15,368 nt of DNA, from positions 1 to 15,368 of the forward strand of contig RXOD01005196.1 in the NCBI GenBank assembly GCA_005223375.1, read 5' to 3'. The first letter of the stretch is position 1. Every line of letters begins with the position of its first letter. Below are positions 1 through 7,330 of the stretch, in pieces. Below the pieces are notes generated by a model. The model searched no databases. It was not told the origin of the DNA and saw only the letters and a program-made list of their open reading frames with translations. The position numbers and the translations under genes were made by a program. Source of the stretch: Amoebophrya sp. AT5.2 (lineage: Eukaryota; Sar; Dinophyceae; Syndiniales; Amoebophryaceae).

Positions 1-778
1 GAAGGCGGCGGAATGTTCGCACTTATCAGAATAACGAGGGGTCTTCCAGGTCCGAATGACGATGATGAAGCAGTACCCGCAGCTTGTGCTTCGGCTTGAA
101 GTTGAACAGTGGTCGTACGATTAAACTGTATCGATCAGTTGATGTTGAACCGCATCAGAGATATGGCTACGACGATTAGATGCGCAAGTTGCGCGGAAAA
201 CTTTGAGTTGAATGATTCTTAGTGCCAGCGATACGTTTTAAGTAAGCTGCGACGTTTGCTTGGACTTGATCCTGCACGAGCACGACTCTTCTCTCTACGG
301 ATCGTGGAGCAGCCTAATTCTAAACGACCTTCGCGACAGGACGGGTAGCGTGAGCACTGATCATTGGTTTCGATCAACGTCATCCATGAGTTATATTTCA
401 TCTTTTGGGAAGTCGATTACGCTTTGGAATCGGCGGCAACGGACGAGCGCTTTCTCTCCTTGCAACTAAGATGCGCAAAAGTACTGCGGTCGAAGTTCCA
501 GCGTCACTTCTCCTTTTCTTCTGAGCGGCACGCTTGTCCGATGTTTTTTGCAATCACAAAAAGAACGCCTCCTGTGCTGAAGAAGAAATGCGCCGCGCAT
601 GAAAGTCTTTGGAGAGCGTTCGCTGCCGCGCGCCTGGCCCCCAGAGCCAGAATCGACCGCCGACGCCTGAGATACCACGCTCTCGAAGCATGCACCCCCA
701 TTCGTTCCTTATCTTTCGCCAACGACCCAACGTCTTCCTTAGTATCTGCTTCTTATCTTCGTCCCCGGACCCCCTCCA
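1..778. repeat. Left copy of a 0.75-0.78 kb direct repeat
   Basis: This stretch matches 2545-3295 in the same orientation from end to end, with scattered substitutions and small indels; for example about 11 extra bases near 725-735 and one extra base near 469 are present here only. The match starts at or before the first base of the window and stops just after 778, where the two copies diverge abruptly. Open frames within it are not conserved between copies because the indels are not multiples of three, so I regard the bulk as non-coding spacer. Its right end carries a 13-codon relic of the protease gene. It lies downstream of the RING gene on the minus strand. Tandem duplication is the simplest origin; terminal repeats of a larger mobile unit is the alternative. 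Confidence 0.9.
739..777 (-). pseudogene. Relic of the 3' end of the HtrA-type protease gene
   Basis: Read on the minus strand, this piece encodes [12 protein letters not shown] followed by TAA. The true protease gene ends at 3294-3256 with [12 protein letters not shown] and TAA. Only the last 13 codons are present and homology stops at 778, so it cannot be functional on its own. It shows that the duplicated segment started inside the protease coding region, which gives the duplication a direction: the right copy is in its original context and the left copy is derived. Confidence 0.6.
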
Positions 779-948
779 TGGCGACGACAAGAGAGAACAA
801 CAGTCGTCCTGTTCTCAGCGTCATCATTCGTGAACATGAAATTTTTTTTGGTAAGTATCCCATTCGAACCTCAGCACACTTTAACGATTCTTGCTTCCGC
901 TTTTGAATCGTAGCGACGCTTGTATGCTAGTACAACACCACTACATCT
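779..948. other. Unique spacer downstream of the RING gene
   Basis: This is the stretch between the RING stop codon and the left repeat copy. It probably holds the 3' UTR and transcript end of the RING gene. It contains a 7-bp perfect inverted repeat with a 10-base loop (793-816), a size that can easily arise by chance. I see no other supported feature. Confidence 0.4.
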
Positions 949-2517
949 TTACTCGGTCTCGCCCTCATCCTGCTGAGAGTGTAACCCTGGCACCAGACCA
1001 TCGTCGGCCCCCTCAGCTTCTTCATCTCGTTCTGCCAGCTCGTCTTCTTCGTCTTCTTCTCGCGAACGTCTTCTTCTTCTTTCAGAGGCGGTCTGGTAGC
1101 TCATGTCACTGTGCACAGACCTCAAGTCCGAGCTGTCCGACTCCGATTCCGAGCTGTCCGACCCCAATTCCGAGCTGTCCAAGCTGTCCGACCCCAATTC
1201 CGAGCTGTCCAAGCTGTCCGACCCCAATTCCGAGCTGTCCGACTCTTCCGCCCGCGCTAGTACGTTTTCAAACTCCTGCTCGAGTCGCTCCATGAAACCG
1301 AGCGGCACTGGGTGGCGCGACTCCTTGCTCTGGTCCGTCTGGCGCACCAGGATCTCCAAGAAGTCGCCTACCATCCATCTCGCCGGCTGCAAATTTAGAG
1401 CCTTGAGCCTGCTCCAAAGCGCCCAGCTGATAGCCGCAGCGTCGTCTACAGTGGGCGCGGGACTTCCTGTAGTACCACTGCGGCGGTACGTCGCCGCCAG
1501 GTCGTCCAGGATGGCAAGCACGAGTTGTGATTCCGTGTGTTCAGTCCAGGAGAATTCCGCTCTACATTTGCGACACCACACGTAATCTGGCTGGCCGGTT
1601 GCTCCCGGGGGCGGGGCTGCGACCGTCGCGGCCTTTATTAGACACCCCACATGCGTACAGTGCCCGCATTGCGCAGCAATGGGAAGATCGCGACAGGTCA
1701 TTGCACGACACTGGGAGTCAGGTAGAACTTCGAACGCTTCGAGGCAAATGAAGCAATTCTCCTGGCCACTTGCAGCTGCTACTTCGAGAAATTCTTTGAG
1801 TACGCCGCTCCGGTTCGTGTAGCTGTAGCCAGTCCTCTCAAAATCGGTGTGCATGATGTTGCTCAGGAGTTTGCACAACCACCGGAGCTGCGCCGGCGTG
1901 CTTGCCCCCGGGACGCATGCCCGCGGCAGTCTGACGCATGCACCCGACAGTGCACAGTCTGGCGTGGCATTTGCGCAAGAACGCGAGGCCTCACTGTGCT
2001 GTGGCTTCAATTCTGCCTCGACGAAAAAGACCCCTTCCAACCGCTTCCAAATCTCCAACACGTCAGCGGGCGCCTGGTTATGTGCTCTGGGCTGCTCGAT
2101 GTGGTCCGCCAGAGCGGCGCGAAGGCTCATATATCTCGAGGCCCCACTCCCACTGTCGATCGCTTCAAGATCAAGCTGAATCGTCTCAAAAACTACGGCA
2201 AGCATCCGCAGCAATCCGCATTCCGACGGACTCAACTCTTGAGATCTCTTCGCGCTTTTCATCCATGTTATGAAACCGCCCTCGATCTCGTGCACTAGCC
2301 TCCGGCAGCGCACACGCGGCGACTCTGTTGCGTCTTTGAGTAGCAGCGTAGCGGCTTCTGCAGCTGCGACCACCTGCTTCACGAGGTCGCCGTCGCATGG
2401 CGGCTCCGCCGAGGGGCTCCTGCGCGTCCGCTCTCGTGACTTGGCTGCTGCGGACCCTCCGTCGCCGCTGCTCTCGGCTAGCGAGCTGGACGAGGCTGCC
2501 ACGGCGTTCGCGTCCAT
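949..2517 (-). CDS. RING-H2 zinc finger protein with an acidic, serine-rich repeat tail
   Basis: A single uninterrupted frame of 522 codons. The start at 2517 has a reasonable context (AAACATGG) and lies only 28 bp inside the edge of the repeat copy. The N-terminus (about 1-60) is Ser/Ala rich. A RING-H2 pattern fits C255-x2-C258, C284-x-H286-x2-H289-x2-C292 and C315-x2-C318, so all eight zinc ligands are present. By family knowledge this predicts ubiquitin ligase activity with an E2 partner, but I cannot name a substrate. Residues 60-250 are largely helical-looking and unassigned. The tail (about 425-522) is acidic, with a 10-residue repeat containing SSELGSDS, then an Arg-rich patch (480-485) and a Glu/Asp-rich end. 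It is the only recognisable gene in the window without introns, and it lies between two copies of a direct repeat, so a duplicated or retrocopied origin is possible. Confidence 0.85.
   Translation of the reverse strand: MDANAVAASSSSLAESSGDGGSAAAKSRERTRRSPSAEPPCDGDLVKQVVAAAEAATLLLKDATESPRVRCRRLVHEIEGGFITWMKSAKRSQELSPSECGLLRMLAVVFETIQLDLEAIDSGSGASRYMSLRAALADHIEQPRAHNQAPADVLEIWKRLEGVFFVEAELKPQHSEASRSCANATPDCALSGACVRLPRACVPGASTPAQLRWLCKLLSNIMHTDFERTGYSYTNRSGVLKEFLEVAAASGQENCFICLEAFEVLPDSQCRAMTCRDLPIAAQCGHCTHVGCLIKAATVAAPPPGATGQPDYVWCRKCRAEFSWTEHTESQLVLAILDDLAATYRRSGTTGSPAPTVDDAAAISWALWSRLKALNLQPARWMVGDFLEILVRQTDQSKESRHPVPLGFMERLEQEFENVLARAEESDSSELGSDSLDSSELGSDSLDSSELGSDSSESESDSSDLRSVHSDMSYQTASERRRRRSREEDEEDELAERDEEAEGADDGLVPGLHSQQDEGETE
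1151..1240. repeat. 30-bp coding minisatellite, three units
   Basis: Three consecutive 30-bp units lie inside the RING gene; 1181-1210 and 1211-1240 are identical and 1151-1180 differs only at its first base. The period is a multiple of three, so copy-number change keeps the frame and adds or removes ten residues of the acidic serine-rich tail. A degenerate partial unit precedes it at about 1130-1150. Confidence 0.95.
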
Positions 2518-2544
2518 GTTTGACGGATGTCGTGAAACGAGCGA

Positions 2545-3295
2545 GAAGGCGGCGGAATGTTCGCACTGATCAGAATGACGATGCGTCTTGCAGGTCCGAA
2601 TGACGATGATGAAGCAGTACCCGCTCCCGCAGCTTGTGCTTGAGCTTGCACAGTGGTCGTACGATTAAAGTGTATCTATCTGTTGATGTTGAACAGCATC
2701 AGAGATATGGCTACGACGACTAGATGCGCAAGTTGCGAGGAAAACTTTGACTTGAGTGATTCTTAGGCGATACGTTTTAAGCTGCGACGTTTGCTTGGAC
2801 TTGATCCTGCACGAGCACGACTCTTCTCTCCACGGATCGTGGAGCAGCCTAATTCTAAACGACCTTCGCGACAGGACGGGTAGCGTGAGCACTGATCATT
2901 GGTTTCAACATCATCCACGACGAGTTTATTTCATCTTTTGGAAAGTCAATTACGCTTTGGATTCGGCGGCAACGGACGAGCGCTTTTTCTCCTTGCAACT
3001 AAATGCGCAAAGGTACTGCGGTCGAAGTTCCAGCGTCACTTCTCGTTTTCTTCATCTGAGCGGCACGCATGTCCGATGTGTTTTGCAATGACAAAAAGAA
3101 CGCTTCCTGTGTTGAAGAAGAATTCGCCGCGCATGAAAGTCTTTGGAGAGCGTTCGCTGCCGCGCGCCTGGCCCCAAAAATCGACTGCCGACGCCTGAGA
3201 TATCACGCTCTCGAAGCATGCACCCCCATTCGTTCCTTACGACCCAACGTCTTCCTTAGTACCTGCTTCTTATCTTCGTCCCCGGACTCCCTCCA
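2545..3295. repeat. Right copy of the 0.75-0.78 kb direct repeat
   Basis: Same orientation as 1-778. This copy covers the 3' UTR and last 13 codons of the protease gene at its right end and the region just upstream of the RING start at its left end, so it is the spacer between those two head-to-tail genes and probably includes the RING promoter. The right-hand boundary is sharp: the sequences agree through CCTCCA at 3290-3295 and then diverge. The left boundary of the match is not visible because the other copy runs off the window. Confidence 0.9.
2828..2844. other. Perfect 7-bp hairpin in the repeat, retained in both copies
   Basis: CTCCACG-GAT-CGTGGAG can form a 7-bp stem with a 3-base loop. 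The other copy at 293-309 has one change (C to T in the left arm), which would give a U-G wobble in RNA read from the plus strand. Its position about 410-430 bases past the protease stop and 310 bases before the RING start would suit a transcript-end or promoter element, but nothing shows that it functions. Confidence 0.3.
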
Positions 3296-6046
3296 CTGCC
3301 GCCCCCCGCACTTCCCCCTTTCGGCTTCACCGCCAGTTTCACCGTTACTTCCCGAAACGCCCCGTTGTAGAACAGCGTCAACACCAGCGACTCGCCAGGC
3401 TGCTTCGACTCGACCACGTCGATCAACTCCTCCCCAGTGCTCACGCACTTCCCGTCCACCTTGTGGATCAGGTCCCCCACATAGATCCGCCGCGATCCCG
3501 ACCCATGTGTCGTACTAAACGGGCGCAATCCGGCCTGCTCCGCCGGCGAATTTGGTTCCGTCTGGAGGACGAACACGCCAGACACCTCGGAATACTTCTG
3601 CACGAACTGGTCGGGCGCGCAGTAGATGCCGAGCCAAGGACGCAGAATGCGGCCAAACTCGAGGAATTGCTTCATCACACGCGCAATCTGGTCCACGGGA
3701 ATCGCAAAACCAATGCCGGAAAACCTGTGGACAAATTGATGCGGAAGCCGTAGTAGGGCGGCCTTCAGTTTTTTCCACCAAGTCTGAACTTAAATTGTCA
3801 TGAATGGTCACTCGCTGCCTGCACTGCATCAAGAGAAAGCAAAGGGACGAGGTGTGATCCGATAAAACCACCAAAAACAGCAAGTACGCTCCGCTGGGGC
3901 TGGCGATCATGGTGTTGATGCCGATTACTTCGCCGTGCCTGTTTAACAGCGGCCCGCCGCTGTTCCCCGGGTTGATCGCCGCGTCGGTTTGAATCAGCCC
4001 CCGCAGCTTCTTCCCGCTGCTTCCCCGGATCTCGCGCCCGAGGCCGGACACGATCCCCGACGTGAGGCTGAGGTCGAACCCGAACGGGTTTCCGATCGCG
4101 AACACCCTGTTCCCCACCCGTGGTTAGAGGTCGAAAAAAAGCATCCGGCAAGATCATCTTTCAAAAGCTTCTACATGAGAATCTAACGTAAGGGCAAACA
4201 GTTGAAAGACCAGCAAGACAACCCCCCGGGCCCAACACAGCCTTCCGATGTTGTTTTTCGGAGGCCGATGCAGAGACGCATTCTCTCGATCGTTTTGCCT
4301 TGAAAAGCATCGACAAAACGCATCTTTTCACGCATCCCGCCAAGCCCATCCCACCCTAAGCCAAACAGCTGAAGCCAATCACACACCCACTTCGGAGATT
4401 TTATAAAAGATGCTTGAAAGGCTGCATTGTTTCAACCCCTAGTGCAGGTCCGCAGACGTGCCCACCGGAATGCCGCACGGGTTTTTTGAATTTGTTCCGC
4501 CCTGCGCAGCTCTGGCACTTGACGTTGGTGTAGTCGTCGCAGCGGGGCTATTTTTTGCCTTCGGGGCCGCGCGAGCGTTCGTTCCGTGTGTGTTGCTGCC
4601 GTTGCCTCTCACCGCCTGTTTCGGCAGTCGCAGCACCGCTAGATCGCTGTCCTCGTCCTCGCCTATTAGCGTGCACTCGATCGGCTCGATGGTCTCCGGG
4701 AAGGTCACGAAGCAGCGGCTGGAGCCCTTGACGACGTGGCAATTGGTGACGATGTGCTGGCCGTCGGACCACACAAACCCGGAGCCCACGCCCTTCTGGG
4801 GGATTTCGATCGGGTCGAAGGTCATGGCGTTGTACGCGGTCTTGGCGGTGGTAATCTGGCAAACGGAGGCGGAGACGTTCTTAAACAGGTTGACCGTGTC
4901 GGACTCCTCCTGCGACAGATCGGAGTTCTTGCTCCTGCCAGGGGTCGAAGAGGATCCCGTTCCCTGTCCACCGGGGGACGATGCGGGCTCCACCGCGGTG
5001 GAGCTCGGAGACCCGCTTCCCGGCGAAGCAGCCTTCGACGCGGATGCGCCGGCCGAGAGAAGCGGCCGTTGCCCACTTAAGGGACAAGCTCCGGCTCTTG
5101 TCGACGACCGGCTGGAGCCCAAGACTTGCTCGGACGCACTGCGAGCATTCAACCCGCGCTCCTCGCACCGCACCGGGCCGAAGAATCCGTCGCTGCTATT
5201 TTCCAGCAGCACCTTCACCAGCCGCGACCGCTTCCTCGTCCGCGGACTCTGCTGCGCTTCGCTGCTCTCCGCGCCTGCTTCGCTCGGATTTGAAGATGTT
5301 GCACCATTCCCCGCTGCAGTCTTTTCTTCCTGTCCTTGCTGCGAGGAAAAGCTGCCCATCCGGTTCTGGTTGATTTCGCTCTCCCCTGCTTGCCGCCGGT
5401 CGTTCTGGCCGCGCGCAGAGGAGCTCGAGCCGCCGCCTGATTTATTCTGGGTTTGCCGCCGGTTTTGCATCACCAGGTTCAGCATCAGGAGGTTGTCGAG
5501 AAGTCCCGCGAGCAAGCGTCGGTTGTTTATCGCGTCGGCGCCGTTGAACCTGAAGCGGTAGCGGGCGCCCCTGCTGTCCGGACCATCTCGGTTGCGATCG
5601 GCTTGTTCTGACGAAGCAGTAGAAGTACTCTTGCGGCCGCGGCCGCGGCTGCGGTCGTGGCGGGGCAGGGGCAGCTGAGGCGATGCGGAGGCCCCCTCCG
5701 CATTGTGGTCCACGATGCGGACGGCCCAGTCGCGCAGCGCCGCTGCTGCTGCCTCCCGGCGAGCAGAAACGCCCTTGCCGGCCCTCTTGTCATCCGCAAC
5801 CATGGTTCGTGCTGCAGGTGATGTTGATGCCCAGTCCCCGCTTCTTTGCCAGCCCCAAGTCGGGGATCGCGAAAAGAACAAAAAATGTGTTCTACCGGTC
5901 GCCGGCTGCGCCGGCTGCAGTTGCGCGAAGGACTGGGAGAACCGACTCACAGCAGCGCAGGAAGCAATTCGCAATGCGTCGTGGACGAGAAACCGCTGCT
6001 GATTGCGTAATTGGAACATGCGGTCATCTTCGAAAGACGGAAACAA
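3256..6046 (-). CDS. DegP/HtrA-family serine protease with PDZ domain, three exons
   Basis: Exons are 6046-4445, 4120-3888 and 3724-3256, giving 767 residues. The catalytic triad is complete: H437 in TNCHVV, D468 in DSDLAVLRL and S588 in NPGNSGGPL. The conserved segments [10 protein letters not shown] and [11 protein letters not shown] follow the first intron, and a single PDZ domain fits roughly residues 640-735. The family degrades or refolds damaged proteins, usually in an organelle or the secretory compartment. The second intron (3887-3725) is GT-AG; the first is non-canonical and is described separately. Oddities: a very long low-complexity N-terminus (about 390 residues, Ser/Gly/Arg rich) and an insert of about 45 residues between LAVLRLP and IPVGTSADL. 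The start is uncertain: M1 (6046), M10 (6019) and M82 (5803, strong ACCATGG context) are all possible. Residues 10-45 are Arg/Ser/Ala rich and could be a mitochondrial presequence. The stop codon lies inside the right repeat copy. Confidence 0.88.
3725..3887 (-). other. Canonical GT-AG intron 2 of the protease gene
   Basis: The intron begins GTACTTGC and ends TCCACAG. Removing it joins SPSGA to [11 protein letters not shown], which restores the conserved HtrA segment after the active-site strand with correct phase (2+1). Length 163 bp. No inverted repeat is visible at its ends, in contrast to intron 1 of the same gene. Confidence 0.9.
4121..4444 (-). mobile_element. Non-canonical intron 1 of the protease gene with terminal inverted repeats (introner-like)
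   Basis: The frame runs IPVGTSADL and then meets a stop; the conserved continuation [11 protein letters not shown] resumes at 4117. No GT donor lies after the conserved segment and no AG acceptor lies before its continuation. The junction that restores the family pattern (ADL-R-VGN) is CTG|CGG, giving an intron from CACTAG to TAACCA (4444-4121); a one-base shift (4443-4120) gives the same protein. In the sense strand it starts ..CTAGGGGTTGAAAC, and its 3' end, reverse-complemented, reads TTAGAGGTCGAAAA. The similarity continues inward with GCA and CATCTTT blocks, so imperfect terminal inverted repeats extend about 30-40 bp. It is about twice as long as the canonical introns. I infer a DNA-transposon-like introner; no transposase is encoded, so it would be non-autonomous. 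Confidence 0.75.
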
Positions 6047-6496
6047 AAAGAGGTTGCAGAAACCTGGTTAACGGTCCGGAAGATGAAGACGCAATGTTAT
6101 GTTGTAATTGCTCACGCTAGAAGCCTCGACCACACGGCACCTGTATGCTCCGATACTCAGCTTTGCGACATTCACTATCATCTCAGTCATCATGTGTGTG
6201 AAGCATTTTGCATTTTTTATCACGTTCCCTCAAGCACGAGCACGCACGTTTTTCACAGGTGCGTTGAAGGTAAAACGCCGCTCAACTTTCTGCGGGCACA
6301 TCTTTTCCGCCAGTCTTTTCCACTTCTTTTGCGATCGATCCCGAAATCTATCACGCAAGTCAGTAGTTGCAAGTGGCTGATCACCTGTTCTTGGAAAGCG
6401 AAAAAACAAAAAGGCAGACTTTGTGGAATTCCTAGGAATCGATTGCTCGATGATCTGGTCGTGATCTTCAGTGGTCGCACCCGCGCCGCAATTCAG
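6047..6496. other. Spacer upstream of the protease gene
   Basis: This probably holds the protease promoter and 5' UTR, and possibly earlier exons of a plus-strand gene ending at 6667. An open plus frame covers it, but the codon content does not look like the well-supported exons. A donor-like GTAAAA follows AAG at 6267-6269 and would splice in frame to the acceptor at 6496, giving a short hydrophobic N-terminal piece starting at the ATG near 6192. I cannot support a specific exon here. Confidence 0.3.
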
Positions 6497-6667
6497 GTTT
6501 CGTTTGCCTTAAAAGTCACCAGTCACACCTGGTTCGAGGACTTGCCACCTCCCGTCAGGGAAACGCCCGGCTTGTTTGCCGGCGAGCTCGGGGGACTTAC
6601 GACGGCGGATCCGAAGGAAGACTTGCGGAAGTTCTCAGGAGACTCCATTGGACACGGGTACTCCTGA
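6497..6667 (+). CDS. Possible 3' exon of an unidentified plus-strand gene
   Basis: From the acceptor-like ATTCAG at 6491-6496, an open frame of 56 codons runs to TGA at 6665-6667. From about 6530 the codons are G/C-rich at the third position, like the confirmed genes, and the residues look like real protein (WFEDLPPPVRETPG, DPKEDLRKFSGDSIGHG). I do not recognise the family. The upstream exons are unresolved. The gene may not end here: ACGGGTA at 6654-6660 recurs at 6994-7000 in the same frame, and joining across it would add a hydrophobic segment. If real, this gene is divergent from the protease and convergent with CTP synthase. Confidence 0.35.
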   Translation, partial: VSFALKVTSHTWFEDLPPPVRETPGLFAGELGGLTTADPKEDLRKFSGDSIGHGYS

Positions 6668-7330
6668 CTGAGGCGGCGTTCGATCCTCGGCGACGCGTAC
6701 TCCAGTTCCGACTCAGGTGGCGGTACCTGCGATCATGCGAAGCCATTCTACAATTGAGCCCACATCTCGCTTTCCTCGCTCTTCGATATCCGATATTGTG
6801 TGTACCGATACTTTCCACGAGCTCGAGCCCTGAGCGCTCGCGCTAAATATAGAAAGCCTCTCGTGGCGGAAAAGCCGACGCACGAGAGCGAGACCCAACG
6901 CGGAGACGAAAAAAAGCTACGCATGGCACCAGCCTCAACAATGTGTGAAAAATGAACAGGTGCTGCATTCGGCAGTCCCCGCGCAGCACTCGTACGGGTA
7001 TTTCGGCTCCGCCGTTGGGTCTCTGTTTCTTCTGCGCTTTTTGACCGCACTCGCGTTTGCATTCTACTGTAAAACTAAAATCGGAAAATCTTGGATTTCA
7101 TCGCGCAAGACGATCAGAGATGCGCTGTTGTATGTAGTCTTGATGGAAAGAGTTCTTCCGTGCGCGGCGCCGCAGGCCCACTACACAGCTGTAGCCTGCC
7201 CGCGACATCGGTTCACCGAGGACGCGCGAGTCCTCAGAAGGCGGCTTTGTCCTTCTGAAACGGACTGCAAGCAAAATTTAGTCGGATGAAGATGAACTAC
7301 AATCAAGTCAAGCCCACATAGGCGCAGCAG
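6668..7330. other. Spacer downstream of CTP synthase
   Basis: This presumably contains the 3' UTR of CTP synthase and perhaps that of a convergent plus-strand gene. A plus-strand frame at 6945-7289 is open for 114 codons with a hydrophobic stretch (about 7000-7065) whose codons look moderately coding-like, but no family is recognisable. A 7-bp inverted repeat (7235-7257) lies 74-96 bases past the CTP synthase stop, which is within chance expectation. I see no RNA gene. Confidence 0.3.

Noticed and set aside
364..906. Plus-strand open frame of 180 codons in the left repeat copy, with similar pieces at 2899-3198 and 3069-3518
   Set aside because: The same peptide pieces appear in both repeat copies but in shifted frames, because the indels between copies are not multiples of three. 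Selection has not kept any frame open, so this is non-coding sequence duplicated by chance.
1..3295. LTR retrotransposon with the direct repeats as LTRs
   Set aside because: The internal region encodes a RING protein, with no gag, protease, reverse transcriptase or integrase, and I see no primer-binding site. It remains only as an alternative mobile-unit idea.
4439..4444. Reading the protease as ending at the in-frame TAG at 4439-4441, as two separate genes
   Set aside because: The active-site Ser, the VFAIGNP segment and the PDZ domain follow in the same direction and complete a single HtrA fold; a split would leave both halves inactive.
4458..5561. Plus-strand open frame of 367 codons opposite the protease gene
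   Set aside because: It is the antisense of protease exon 1. The minus strand there carries the catalytic His and Asp motifs, and the long antisense frame is a by-product of G/C-rich codons.
7235..7257. Short perfect hairpins downstream of three genes (793-816, 7235-7257, 11172-11191) as a common 3'-end signal
   Set aside because: By a rough estimate, several 7-bp stems with loops of ten bases or fewer are expected by chance in 15 kb. The three stems share no sequence and lie at different distances from the stop codons.
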